Origin: Comamonadaceae bacterium
GTDB lineage: Bacteria > Pseudomonadota > Gammaproteobacteria > Burkholderiales > Burkholderiaceae_C
Direction of reading: 5' to 3'
Assembly: GCA_027486495.1 (NCBI GenBank)
Contig: JAIXOZ010000053.1
Location: 1 to 53,641, forward strand
DNA length: 53,641 nt
The notes below the pieces were generated by a model. It was not told the origin of the DNA. It did no database searches and saw only the letters and a program-made list of their open reading frames with translations. Shown in pieces: positions 1-7,784 of the stretch; position 1 is the first letter of the stretch, and each line of letters opens with the position of its first letter. The translations under genes were made by a program, and so were the position numbers.

Positions 1-227
1 CTGCGCACCTCGGGAATGTCCACCAAGTCACGCGGGTCGTGGTTGTAGCCATCCACCACCAGACTCATCTGGCCACGGTAACGCCAAGCGTCTTCGCGGG
101 TGGCGGTGAACAGCTTGAGGGCTTCCAGCACCGAAGCCAGATCTTGTTGCTCCACCTGCCGCCTGGAAATCATCAGGACAACAGGGTCGGTCACGCCTTT
201 GCGCAGGTCAAGTCGGGGGGTGGTCAT
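1..227 (-). CDS. Unidentified protein, 5' part only (cut by window edge)
   Basis: A minus-strand reading frame starts with ATG at 227-225 and stays open for 75 codons to the window edge, so only the N-terminus is present. The visible protein begins MTTPRLDLRKGVTDPVVLMI and ends near a DPRDLVDIPEVR segment. Third codon positions are GC-rich as in real genes nearby. I do not recognise a family and assign no function; it is soluble as far as seen. It is probably a chromosomal gene bordering the accessory island, because all genes to its right up to recG are of the accessory type. The start is the first ATG of the frame; a weak AAAATACCCCCC leader lies before it with no clear Shine-Dalgarno, so the start is provisional. 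Confidence 0.6.
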   Translation of the reverse strand, partial: MTTPRLDLRKGVTDPVVLMISRRQVEQQDLASVLEALKLFTATREDAWRYRGQMSLVVDGYNHDPRDLVDIPEVR

Positions 228-390
228 GGGGGGTATTTTGTCAGCTACTTTTAAATTCAGCCCATTTTTGGGCCGGACAGTGAAGGCGGGCTCTGGGTTC
301 TCATGCCCAGCCATCGGATATCTTGGATGAAGCCGCCACTTTGTTTCTTATTGATCCGCTGACAAAACAATAAATTGATCACACCTATAC

Positions 391-414
391 AATGTAAAGA
401 TAAAAATTTACATT
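391..414. promoter_or_regulatory. Perfect 8-bp-arm inverted repeat, candidate operator of the wHTH/DUF4325 gene
   Basis: AATGTAAA (391-398) and TTTACATT (407-414) are exact reverse complements separated by the 8-nt spacer GATAAAAA. The repeat lies 11 nt before the ATG at 426. A TATACAAT string (386-393) that could serve as a -10 overlaps its left arm. Because the downstream protein has a winged-helix N-terminus, autoregulation is a reasonable inference; no binding is shown. Confidence 0.5.
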
Positions 415-425
415 CAACGATACAA

Positions 426-1481
426 ATGCTTGACCTCAACGATGCAATCATCCTCGCTTGCGCAGCCCAAGGCGGGGCCATGGCCAGTGTGGCGACCGAG
501 CAAACCGGCCTGACCCGGGTGGCCGTGTCGCGTCGCATCAAGAAGCTGGCCGACAGTGGCTATTTGCAGCGGCACGGCACAGGCACGCGGCAAACCTACA
601 GCCTGGGTGACAAGCGCTTTTGGCTGGGCGTGCAGCAGCGCGAAAGCATTTTGCAGCGCGGCGGCGAAATGGCCGTTTGGGAGCAGCGCCTTGCGCCCCT
701 GCTGACCGACCTCAAGCCCAACGTCAAAAGCCTGGTGAATACCGCATTCACCAAAATGCTCAACAACGCGCTGGACCACTCCAACGGTTTGCAGGTGCTC
801 ATGGGCATGCACTTGCAAGACGGACAGTTGCAAATGGTGGTGGCCGATGACGGCGAGGGCATCTTTTGCAAAATCGCCGAATCGGCCCACCTGTTTGATG
901 AACGCTTGGCCATTTTGGAGCTGGCCAAAGGCAAGTTCACCACGGCGGCCCAAGGCCATTCGGGCATGGGCATTTTTGTGTCGTCCCGCATGATGGACGG
1001 CTTCGCCATCGAATCGTGTGGCTTGCGTTTTGACCCCAACGAGCACAGCACCCCTTTGGCCCGCTTTGACTGGATCGATGTGGCCGCCGCACTGAAGCCG
1101 TCACAGGCGCAGACCGTGGTGCGCATGTCGCTGGCGGTGGACAGCACACGCACCAGCAACGATGTGTATTTCAAATACTTTGAAGCCAGCAACGTGGGCG
1201 ATGCAGAGCCGGGTGAAGCTTTTCACACCACAGAAATCCCGGTGCGCCTGGCCCAACTGAGCAGCGAGCTGGTCTCCCGCTCGCAAGCCAAATGGGTCAT
1301 GAACCGCGCCACACAGTTTAAGACCGTGGTGCTTGACTTTGAAGGCGTGGCCCATGTCGGCCAAGCCTTTGTGGATGAAGTTTTCCGAGTCTTTGCCACC
1401 GCACACCCTCACGTCCGGCTCAAAACCATGGGCATGACGCCCGAGGTGGCCAAGCTCGTGCGCTTGTTTGGAGGAGCTTGA
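426..1481 (+). CDS. wHTH - GHKL ATPase - DUF4325 (STAS-like) protein
   Basis: The 351-residue product has three parts. Residues about 5-60 form a winged-helix DNA-binding segment (SVATEQTGLTRVAVSRRIKKL). Residues about 95-200 form a GHKL ATP-binding domain with N-box (MLNNALDHS, near 111), G1 (DDGEGIF, 141-147) and G2 (GHSGMGIF, 177-184). Residues about 268-348 match the DUF4325 STAS-like domain. This order is known for putative ATP-dependent regulators of unknown target. In the N-box the residue that is normally the catalytic glutamate appears to be Lys110, so it may bind but not hydrolyse ATP. An upstream in-frame ATG at 375 would place the 391-414 inverted repeat inside the gene, so 426 is preferred, although no strong RBS is visible. 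No partner gene is adjacent. Confidence 0.75.
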   Translation: MLDLNDAIILACAAQGGAMASVATEQTGLTRVAVSRRIKKLADSGYLQRHGTGTRQTYSLGDKRFWLGVQQRESILQRGGEMAVWEQRLAPLLTDLKPNVKSLVNTAFTKMLNNALDHSNGLQVLMGMHLQDGQLQMVVADDGEGIFCKIAESAHLFDERLAILELAKGKFTTAAQGHSGMGIFVSSRMMDGFAIESCGLRFDPNEHSTPLARFDWIDVAAALKPSQAQTVVRMSLAVDSTRTSNDVYFKYFEASNVGDAEPGEAFHTTEIPVRLAQLSSELVSRSQAKWVMNRATQFKTVVLDFEGVAHVGQAFVDEVFRVFATAHPHVRLKTMGMTPEVAKLVRLFGGA

Positions 1482-1611
1482 TTCCTCGGGCCTCGTGCCC
1501 GTGGCTCAATCCGTTGACTCAATCCGGACTGCTGGATAACCCAGGCAAAGCCCTGGTACACAAAGCCCCGCCCCATTCGTAAGCTGAGCGCCTTTGCAAC
1601 AAGGAGGCGAT

Positions 1612-2034
1612 ATGCCCACCAGCAAGCAACCCGGCGATGCCCCCGTTTACGGCATTCGGCCCCAAAAACCCGGCATGTATTTGGGCTTGTTCCATGGCCG
1701 CGATACGCCTCATGAAGCGATGAACGGCTGGGGTTTTGATGGCCCCGCCCTTGGCCCGCTCAAACACGTTCACACCACCTACGCTTGCAGCATGAACGTC
1801 GAGTTCACCAACCTGAGCGACGCCCACATGCTCACCGGCAGCAACGACACGTTTTTGGAGCTGCAACTCGACGGCGACCTCTTGTGCTTTGGCGGCAAGC
1901 TGTACGGCGATTGGACGGTCTACATGGTGAAGCCCGAAGAATGCTTCCGGCCGCCCGACACCTTCCGGCAAAACACCCGCCCCAACGACTTACGCAGGCA
2001 AGCCAAACTCAAGCCATGGCCCGACGACAAGTGA
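1612..2034 (+). CDS. Small protein of unknown function
   Basis: This 140-residue protein starts at ATG 1612, which is preceded by a strong AAGGAGG ribosome-binding site (1600-1606); the in-frame ATG at 1594 has none. The sequence is soluble, aromatic and glycine-rich (VYGIRPQKPGMYLGLFHGRD near the N-terminus; a DGDLLCFGGKLYGDWTVYMV stretch near residue 95) and ends in a basic, proline-containing tail. I do not recognise the family. It follows the DUF4325 regulator by 130 bp on the same strand and converges with the DUF2075 gene, whose stop is 52 bp away. The clean RBS and coherent composition say it is a real gene; its function is unknown. Confidence 0.6.
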   Translation: MPTSKQPGDAPVYGIRPQKPGMYLGLFHGRDTPHEAMNGWGFDGPALGPLKHVHTTYACSMNVEFTNLSDAHMLTGSNDTFLELQLDGDLLCFGGKLYGDWTVYMVKPEECFRPPDTFRQNTRPNDLRRQAKLKPWPDDK

Positions 2035-2085
2035 AAGAAATACAAAAAATAGTCTGCAAGCAGCACGCCAATTCAATGGGTCAGA

Positions 2086-4074
2086 TCAGATGGCTTGGAT
2101 CCCAATCGAAGTCAAATAACCATATATTGGGTCGTAGAAAGACGGGTCTCTGGTGGGGTCTTCTGGATCGCCGGGTGGGATAACGATGACCATGCCTTGG
2201 CGAGCGCGGGTAAGCAAAACCCGATAAGCATTTTTCAAATACATCTGGCGATGTGCCAGGTGTATTTTTTGCCATTTGTTGCCCACAAACGAACGGTATT
2301 CCCAGTCGGCTTCGCCAAAGCGCAAGTCGGCATCCCAAACCACACAAGCCCAATCCAGTTCGAGCCCTTGAACGTGAAACTCGGTTGCAACGTCTTCCAA
2401 ATAAAAAGACGAACGCACATCATCGCGGCCGTCCAAAAACCAATGGATGGGGTCCATGGGTGAACGAACGTCAATGGCGTGGGGGCGCAGGCGAACGGCT
2501 TGCGAAGAAACCACCATGCCGAACCGCTCGCTGCCCCGGGCTTTGTCGCGCAGCCAGCGCTTGGCCTTGTCTAAATCGCGGGTCACCACGATCGGGTAGC
2601 GCGCCTGAACGTCTTGGAACATGGCTTGGGCCAAATCGGCACGACGGTCCAACAAGTGCTTTACGAAGGTGGACACATGCTCTGCGCGGAAGGAGCGCAT
2701 GGACACCGACAAATGCAGATCGTCGTTGTGGTGAACATTGGCCCGTGATTTTAGTTGCGACAGTGCTGAATCCGCACCGTATTCGGAGTCTTGCAGGTGA
2801 GGCGAAATGTGCACCGCCCAATCTGGGTAATGCTCGTGAATGGCCTTGAGCCACTCACCAATACCGGCTTCACCCGTGTTAATTTCTTGACCACCGCCCA
2901 CCAAACATACGACCACAGCCCAGTCGGGGTGACGGTCAAGGCAAGAAATCAAGAAGTCAGGCTCGGAGCGGTTGAAGTCTGGGTAGCCCTTTTTGCGAGC
3001 CATGAATTGGGTGGTTTGTTCTAGCGTCCAAGCGCGTTGCGCTTCATCAAAGATCACCACGTGATCCACAGGCGGCCGCTCGTCCGACAAATACGCATCG
3101 CGGAAATGGTGGACGTTTTGAATGAAGGCTTCAACGGCTTTTCTGGCTTCGCCCTTGCGCAAATTTTGGCCGATGGCTTTTTTCCGCGCCACCTCATCGC
3201 GCACCAAGGCTTCACGGAGAATGGCCACTAACGGACCATTACCGGAAAGATAGACGCTATGCAAATCACTTTCAGCGTCCATGTGTTTGGTTGCGATGTC
3301 CAAGCCCACCAAGGTTTTGCCCGCGCCGGGGACGCCCGTCACAAAACAGATAGCCTTTCGCTTACGCTGCTTTGAATCTTGGATCAGCTGCGCAATTGCA
3401 ACTGACGTTTGTGCCAAGTTCTTTTCACCCGCATCGTTGCGCGAGAGTTCGGCCACCGAGTGGTTACCGTAAAGCGCAGACGCGGCTTCGATGATGGTGG
3501 GGGTGGGCCGGTAACGCCCGTTGGCCCAAGAGGATGCATCCAGTTTGGAGCCCGACGAAAAGGCCAACACATCCTCGATGGTGGTGGCCAACAGCGCTGG
3601 CGAGGTGTTGATGGGAAAAAGCACACCATCGTTGTGATGACTGGTGACGATCTGACCGCTGATGCCCTGTGTTTGAGTGGCGATCAAGATGGGTGCGATC
3701 ACACAGTGATGGCTCGTTTCGTGGAAGTTTTTGAGGTCGAGTGCGTAGTCCCAAACCTGATCCACCGCAGCACGGTTAAACAGCGATTCGCCAACTTTGA
3801 ACTCGATGACAAAAATGGCGTGGTCGATCAACGCCAGCACGTCGATGCGTTTACCCAAACGCGGCACGATGAACTCAAAGAAAACCGTGCCACGGCCTTC
3901 AAAGGCCTTCAACGCTGGTTGAAGAATCTGGATCTGTGAACGCCAAGCATCCCGCTGAGTCGTCTCGATGGAAAAACCGCTGCTCTCAGTCAAGACACCC
4001 AGCACCAAGTTGGGGTCTGATGTCACAAATTGCTTGATGTGTTCCGAATAGAAGGAACGATTGGAATATTGCAC
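2086..4074 (-). CDS. DUF2075 protein: PD-(D/E)XK nuclease-like domain plus SF1-type helicase
   Basis: The 662-residue protein starts at GTG 4074. The N-terminal ~120 residues carry a PD-(D/E)XK-type signature: E67, RIDVL with D78, then IEFKVG with E91 and K93, and a QVWDY helix near 106. The rest is a P-loop helicase domain of the DUF2075 type: Walker A GVPGAGKT (247-254), Walker B VVIFDEAQ (339-346), and a C-terminal motif VI-like YRVLLTRARQGM about 30 residues from the end. Such nuclease-helicase fusions are common in anti-phage islands, and the position beside toxin-antitoxin genes fits that role, but the target is unknown. A short minus-strand frame ends 3 nt before its start and may be the stump of an upstream operon partner. 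Confidence 0.8.
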   Translation of the reverse strand: MQYSNRSFYSEHIKQFVTSDPNLVLGVLTESSGFSIETTQRDAWRSQIQILQPALKAFEGRGTVFFEFIVPRLGKRIDVLALIDHAIFVIEFKVGESLFNRAAVDQVWDYALDLKNFHETSHHCVIAPILIATQTQGISGQIVTSHHNDGVLFPINTSPALLATTIEDVLAFSSGSKLDASSWANGRYRPTPTIIEAASALYGNHSVAELSRNDAGEKNLAQTSVAIAQLIQDSKQRKRKAICFVTGVPGAGKTLVGLDIATKHMDAESDLHSVYLSGNGPLVAILREALVRDEVARKKAIGQNLRKGEARKAVEAFIQNVHHFRDAYLSDERPPVDHVVIFDEAQRAWTLEQTTQFMARKKGYPDFNRSEPDFLISCLDRHPDWAVVVCLVGGGQEINTGEAGIGEWLKAIHEHYPDWAVHISPHLQDSEYGADSALSQLKSRANVHHNDDLHLSVSMRSFRAEHVSTFVKHLLDRRADLAQAMFQDVQARYPIVVTRDLDKAKRWLRDKARGSERFGMVVSSQAVRLRPHAIDVRSPMDPIHWFLDGRDDVRSSFYLEDVATEFHVQGLELDWACVVWDADLRFGEADWEYRSFVGNKWQKIHLAHRQMYLKNAYRVLLTRARQGMVIVIPPGDPEDPTRDPSFYDPIYGYLTSIGIQAI

Positions 4075-4077
4075 GCG

Positions 4078-4195
4078 TTACCTAAAGTACTTATTTTTGA
4101 ATTGGGATGATCTTAAACGGATTGATGATGATTTAGGGATGCCAGCTTGATGCTCAATCACCTGATTTAGCAACACAATTTTCTCAGTCAGCCAA
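4078..4195 (-). pseudogene. Possible 3' stump of a gene upstream of the DUF2075 gene
   Basis: A minus-strand frame ends with TAA at 4080-4078, only 3 nt before the GTG start of the DUF2075 gene, the spacing of an operon partner. About 38 codons (LTEKIVLLNQVIEHQAG then a basic, serine-rich tail) can be read before the frame enters the DUF3427 remnant at about 4196, where the sequence no longer belongs to it. The inference is that a partner gene lost its 5' part at this junction. The stretch is short and matches no family I know, so it could be chance. Confidence 0.25.
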
Positions 4196-4516
4196 GTGGT
4201 GCTGGCCCCCAAAAAGGCGCACATCCTGCTGGTCACGATCAACAAGCAGGGCAAGGCGGACGAGCACAAGTACATGGACCACTGGATCGATGCCAGCCAC
4301 TTTCACTGGCAAAGCCAAAACGCCACCGACCCAAGCAGCAAGCGCGGCCAAGAGATCATCCGACACGCCGCTTTGGGCATCGACATCCATTTGTTTGTGC
4401 GCGAAAACAAACTGGCCGCAGGCAAAGCGGCCCCCTTCACCTACCACGGCCGCGTGGTCTACCAATCACACCAGGGCAGCCAGCCGATGAGTGTGGTGTT
4501 TGGGTTGACCGCCTAG
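4196..4516 (+). pseudogene. DUF3427-type helicase 3'-end remnant, copy 1 (longest, frame intact)
   Basis: The frame from GTG 4196 to TAG 4516 encodes 106 residues resembling the C-terminus of DUF3427-containing DEAD/DEAH helicases: KKAHILLVTINKQGK, then FHWQSQNATD, then IHLFVREN, then YQSHQGSQPMSVVFG. The helicase and nuclease domains that should precede it are absent. It shares about 210 nt of very similar sequence with copies at 7785-8017 and 9893-10179, all in the same orientation. Its stop TAG overlaps the minus-strand stop of the neighbouring Fic gene through a CTAG tetranucleotide (4513-4516). It could be translated as a short protein but most likely is a gene fragment. Confidence 0.7.
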
Positions 4517-5628
4517 TACGCTTGAAACTCGTTGCTGTCCCGGCTGAGCAATTGCATCAGTTTGGGGTGGATGAAGAGCTTTTCTTTCCCATAGGTCATC
4601 TCGCGCAGCACGCCCAAGGCCACAAGCTCTTTCAAATACCGCGATGCGGCTTGCCTTTGCCCGATCTGCTTGTCCACGAGGTTGCCAATTCGGCAGTAGG
4701 GCTGTTCAAAGATCACATCCACCAGCTCGCGGCTGTAGATTTTGGGCAAGCTCAGCCGTACGTGTTCGGTGGTGTGTTCGGCCAACTGCCTGATGGCCGC
4801 GATCTTTCCGGTGGTCCATCGCGATGTTTCTTCCACCGCTTTGAGCATGAACAAGACCCAAGGCTCCCAAGCCTGGTCGCGCGTGACTTCCAGCAAAAGG
4901 CGGTAATAGTCGGCTTTGTTCGCGATGATGTGCCGACTCAAATAGAGGATGGGCAGGTTCAGCAGCTCTTGCTGGATCAGAAACAGGATGTTGATGACAC
5001 GGCCTGTGCGTCCGTTGCCGTCCGTGAAAGGGTGAATGGCTTCAAATTGGTAATGCCCAACTGCCATTCGTATCAATGGGTCCAGTTCGGTTTCGTTGTG
5101 CAGAAACCGTTCCCAGTTGGCCAGCAGGCTCCGCAACCGGTCTTCCCCTTCCGGCGGTGTATAGATCACTTCGCCCGTCCGGTCGTTGGCCAGTTGGGTG
5201 CCGGGTGTTCGCCGGATGTCCATGTCTGCACCTTTGAGGGTGCGACACACTTCAACCGCAGTGGCCGTGCACAGTGGCCTGGATTGGAGTGACCGATAGC
5301 CATGGTGCAGTGCGGTTCGGTAACGCAAGGCTTCTTTGGTGGCGTGATCCGCTTGCCCATCACCATCCTGGTGTTGGAACAGTTGGTCGGTGGTTGTGAC
5401 GATGTTCTCGATTTCCGAGCTGTCTTTGGCTTCCAACAGCGGAATGGTGTTGATGAGCATCGTTTGGTTGGGGATCAGCTCGGCGGCTTGTTTCAACTCG
5501 GCCAATGCAGCGCGGGCCGCAATGCAGGCACGCAGCACAACTTTGCTTTCTAGGTCGTGCCCCGGAGGCAGTGTCGGTAACTGGTTATGCGCCCGGTCTG
5601 GCTGCCAAACGGTTTCGATATTGGACAT
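4513..5628 (-). CDS. Fic family protein with N-terminal inhibitory motif (class II Fic)
   Basis: The 371-residue protein has the full Fic signature [12 protein letters not shown] (199-210), whose histidine catalyses transfer of AMP or another nucleotide part to a hydroxyl of a target protein. The [S/T]xxxE[G/N] inhibitory motif is also inside the chain, as SSEIEN (70-75), so the enzyme is expected to be self-inhibited (class II, as in the SoFic-type proteins). An N-terminal DUF4172/Fic_N-like helical part precedes the Fic core, and the C-terminal ~80 residues look like a winged helix. No separate antitoxin is needed. The gene converges with a DUF3427 remnant and shares its stop region. A promoter region rich in ATGTTC repeats and inverted repeats lies upstream. 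Substrate unknown. Confidence 0.9.
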   Translation of the reverse strand: MSNIETVWQPDRAHNQLPTLPPGHDLESKVVLRACIAARAALAELKQAAELIPNQTMLINTIPLLEAKDSSEIENIVTTTDQLFQHQDGDGQADHATKEALRYRTALHHGYRSLQSRPLCTATAVEVCRTLKGADMDIRRTPGTQLANDRTGEVIYTPPEGEDRLRSLLANWERFLHNETELDPLIRMAVGHYQFEAIHPFTDGNGRTGRVINILFLIQQELLNLPILYLSRHIIANKADYYRLLLEVTRDQAWEPWVLFMLKAVEETSRWTTGKIAAIRQLAEHTTEHVRLSLPKIYSRELVDVIFEQPYCRIGNLVDKQIGQRQAASRYLKELVALGVLREMTYGKEKLFIHPKLMQLLSRDSNEFQAY

Positions 5629-5678
5629 GTACTTAAAATTGAATTATTGAAACATGTTCGAAGAATATGTTCTCAAGA

Positions 5679-5703
5679 GCGACACGTCAAGCCAACGTGT
5701 CGC
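5679..5703. promoter_or_regulatory. 9-bp-arm perfect inverted repeat upstream of fic
   Basis: GCGACACGT (5679-5687) and ACGTGTCGC (5695-5703) are exact reverse complements with a 7-nt spacer. The repeat lies about 50 bp upstream of the Fic start. ATGTTC/GAACAT half-sites recur nearby (about 5654, 5668, 5720 and 5739). This suggests an operator region, but no regulator gene is adjacent to the Fic gene, so the binder is unknown. Confidence 0.4.
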
Positions 5704-5767
5704 AATAATTGAATTTTTCGAACATTAGAGCGTCGTCATGTTCTTGGCGAGTACACGTCACCTCCGT

Positions 5768-5798
5768 CATGTCGCCAAAATATCGTTCTGGCGACATG
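5768..5798. promoter_or_regulatory. 10-bp-arm perfect inverted repeat between fic and the mobile mystery genes
   Basis: CATGTCGCCA (5768-5777) and TGGCGACATG (5789-5798) pair perfectly around an 11-nt AT-rich spacer. It sits between the Fic promoter and the end of the truncated mobile mystery B frame. There is no run of T on either side, so it is not a typical intrinsic terminator; it may be an operator or a recombination scar. Confidence 0.4.
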
Positions 5799-5874
5799 AG
5801 GATTCAGATCTTTAGAGTGTGGTTCACTCGCCCAGCCCTTTGTAGCGCTAGCAGCAGGTGGATCTGCCATGGTT

Positions 5875-5979
5875 TCAAAGTGCAGCTCGCAGGGCTGCCA
5901 GGTACTCCGGGATAAGCCCGGCTTTCTCATCGGGGTCCAGCGGTGTCTGGCCGTCTTGTTCGTCCAGGTCTATCGCCAT
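5875..5979 (-). pseudogene. Mobile mystery protein B, truncated to its N-terminus
   Basis: The frame starts at ATG 5979-5977, overlapping the last 10 nt of the mobile mystery protein A gene as is typical of this pair, and stops after 34 codons. The peptide contains DGQTPLDPDEKAGLIP, which resembles the start of mobile mystery protein B, a Fic-family protein. In the family a Fic core of well over 100 residues follows; here the frame ends at a TGA (5875-5877) and no Fic motif can be read in any frame between 5650 and 5875. The toxin-like partner has therefore been lost by deletion while A is intact. Confidence 0.65.
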
Positions 5980-6431
5980 AGGTTTGACCAGCGGCCGCGC
6001 AGCAATTCTTCGGTCCTGCGTTCCACCTGTCTGCGCAGCCGTTCTGCACCGGGGCGCTGGTCTTCAAGACCCATGGTGTGGGCCACGCTGCCAACCTCTT
6101 CCATCGCGATGGCACGAGCGCGTTCCTGAACCACGTCCGTGAGCGGGCGTCTGGGAACCAGTGCATAAACCAGTTCGCAATCCAGTCCATCAGCGAGTTT
6201 GCGCAGTTGTCCGAGCGAGATGCGATCCTCCGCTTCGGACTGTTCAGACTTGTGCAGTGTCGCCCCCGAGATGCCCAGCCGCTGAGCCTGCTGACGTTCC
6301 GTTCGACCCAGGGCTTCTCGGATGAGCTTCAGCCATCCCCGGGTCGGTGGCTGCCGCTTGACCAAGTCCGCGTAACCGGAAAGGGTGGACTGCACTTGTT
6401 CGAGTCGAAGCTGGTTCAGTTCAGAAGACAT
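5970..6431 (-). CDS. Mobile mystery protein A (HTH protein)
   Basis: The 153-residue protein matches the mobile mystery protein A family: a basic N-terminal helix, a PPTRGWLKLIREALGRTERQ segment (29-48), an Xre-like helix-turn-helix (QQAQRLGISGATLHKSEQSE, 47-66), the conserved LDCELVYALVPR (83-94) and the HTMGLEDQ signature (118-125). In the family it is encoded just before the Fic-type mobile mystery protein B and probably acts as its DNA-binding partner. Here only a stump of B follows. A perfect 12-bp palindrome 5 bp before the start codon is a likely autoregulatory site. The start ATG at 6431 fits the family length. Confidence 0.85.
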   Translation of the reverse strand: MSSELNQLRLEQVQSTLSGYADLVKRQPPTRGWLKLIREALGRTERQQAQRLGISGATLHKSEQSEAEDRISLGQLRKLADGLDCELVYALVPRRPLTDVVQERARAIAMEEVGSVAHTMGLEDQRPGAERLRRQVERRTEELLRGRWSNLWR

Positions 6432-6435
6432 TGCT

Positions 6436-6447
6436 AGCCTATAGGCT
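6436..6447. promoter_or_regulatory. 12-bp perfect palindrome before mobile mystery A
   Basis: AGCCTATAGGCT is identical to its reverse complement and ends 5 bp upstream of the start codon of the mobile mystery A gene. A related GCCTAATTGG string lies at about 6470. The position and symmetry suit an autorepressor site for the HTH protein. Confidence 0.5.
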
Positions 6448-6687
6448 TGTTAATTCGATATAAATGATCGCCTAATTGGAAGCAATTTGCAATCACGCGC
6501 TTTCTTAAAGAGAAGCAGCTGAAGTTTTTTGCTGCACTTTGAGGAAGCGTTTTGGCCGGATTGGGCTTACATTAAGTCGATGTTCCGCTACCGAAACGCG
6601 TTGACTTCGATGATGCAGCGCACCATTCAACACCCATATATTCGGCATTTATGGTAAATTATTTCTACAGAAACCAAGGAGTGCGCC

Positions 6688-7062
6688 ATGTTGCCTCATT
6701 CAGTCACTGCCCCCGACAAATTCATGGTGTTGGGCAAAGCCACCATGCGCGCTGCCCAAGAGCTGCATCTGTCGAGTGCGGCTTTGGCCCGCGTGATCGG
6801 GTTCAGTGAGCCGACCATCAGCCGCATTGCCAACGGCAGCCGGGGCATCGATCCAACGTCCAAAGAGGGACAACTGGCGCTGCTGTTGGTGCGTTTGTTC
6901 CGCTCTTTGGACCCTCTTGTGGGTGGCGATGCCCAAAAGCGGCAGGATTGGCTGCGCAGCCACAACAAAGCGTTGAACGGCATTCCGGCCACGCTGATTG
7001 AAAACCCCCAAGGTCTTGTGACGACACTGTCGTATTTGGATGGGATGCGAGGCGCAGCTTGA
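6688..7062 (+). CDS. Antitoxin of an Xre-RES pair (DUF2384, MbcA/ParS/Xre-type)
   Basis: The 124-residue protein has an Xre-like N-terminal helix-turn-helix (about 28-55: LSSAALARVIGFSEPTISRI) and a C-terminal MbcA/ParS/Xre toxin-binding domain (DUF2384; RLFRSLDPLVGG, WLRSHNKALNGIPATLIE, then a final helix ending YLDGMRGAA). This family neutralises RES-domain toxins, and one is encoded immediately downstream with a 1-nt overlap (TGATG). The start is supported by AAGGAG at 6678-6683. The C-terminal tail normally reaches into the toxin active site. Expected to repress its own promoter, although no clear palindrome was found upstream. Confidence 0.9.
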   Translation: MLPHSVTAPDKFMVLGKATMRAAQELHLSSAALARVIGFSEPTISRIANGSRGIDPTSKEGQLALLLVRLFRSLDPLVGGDAQKRQDWLRSHNKALNGIPATLIENPQGLVTTLSYLDGMRGAA

Positions 7063-7763
7063 TGTCATCGGCTGCATGGAACCCGGATTGGGTTCATGAA
7101 TTCACCACAGACTTGCACATGCCTGCGTTTCGAATGGTCGAAACGCAGCACATCGCAGCCACCATGCGATTGGTGGACTCCGCAGACGAACAGCTGATGC
7201 TGGAAGACATGCTGGAGGCGAGCAAACCGCCTCTCCCGCCTCAAGCAATCGGTTTGCACTACCTTTTGGCTGCGCCTTTTCGGTATGTACCTCAAACGGG
7301 CTCCCGCTTTCGCGCTGTCAACTCGCCGGGCATCTGGTACGGAGCAGATGACGCTTATTGCGCCTGTGCAGAAGTTGCCTATTGGCGTCAGCGCTTTTTA
7401 TTGGACAGCGCGGGTCTCATGAAGCAAACACTGAGCACAGAGCACTCGATGTACGAAGCCTCTGTTCAGGGACGCGCTTTGGATTTGCTGTCGCACCCAT
7501 GGGTATTGGCTCAGGAGCAATGGATGCATCCTGGCGATTACACCGAAACCCAAAAACTGGCCGACGCAGTTCGGGATTCGCAGACTGAGGTGAGCTGGAT
7601 TCGCTATGCATCTGTGCGTGCCAGCGATCATGTGTGCGCGGCCGTTTTTGATCCACGCAGTTTGACCATGGTGACACCCGAGGGGCGTTATGAACAATGG
7701 CACTGCCACACCACGGCCGACAAAGTGACGCTGTCGAATGGCCGTGTGCGGTTTGATTTCTAA
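7062..7763 (+). CDS. RES family NAD+-targeting toxin
   Basis: The 233-residue protein contains the RES fold: GSRFRAVNSPGIWYG (80-94) with conserved R82 and Y93, CAEVAYW (102-108) with E104, and a SVRASDHV segment corresponding to the third conserved part. Characterised RES toxins degrade NAD+ by phosphorolysis or ADP-ribosylate a target, stopping growth. The three key residues are present, so the toxin looks active. It forms one operon with the DUF2384 antitoxin; the ATG at 7062 overlaps the antitoxin stop and is preferred over the TTG at 7059. A DUF3427 remnant begins about 20 nt after its stop. Confidence 0.88.
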   Translation: MSSAAWNPDWVHEFTTDLHMPAFRMVETQHIAATMRLVDSADEQLMLEDMLEASKPPLPPQAIGLHYLLAAPFRYVPQTGSRFRAVNSPGIWYGADDAYCACAEVAYWRQRFLLDSAGLMKQTLSTEHSMYEASVQGRALDLLSHPWVLAQEQWMHPGDYTETQKLADAVRDSQTEVSWIRYASVRASDHVCAAVFDPRSLTMVTPEGRYEQWHCHTTADKVTLSNGRVRFDF

Positions 7764-7784
7764 ACGTCGGCGCTCCACCCAAAT

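Noticed and set aside
5709..5915. Plus-strand short frame across the 5768-5798 inverted repeat
   Set aside because: No RBS, unlike any known family, and it crosses the remnant of mobile mystery B on the other strand.
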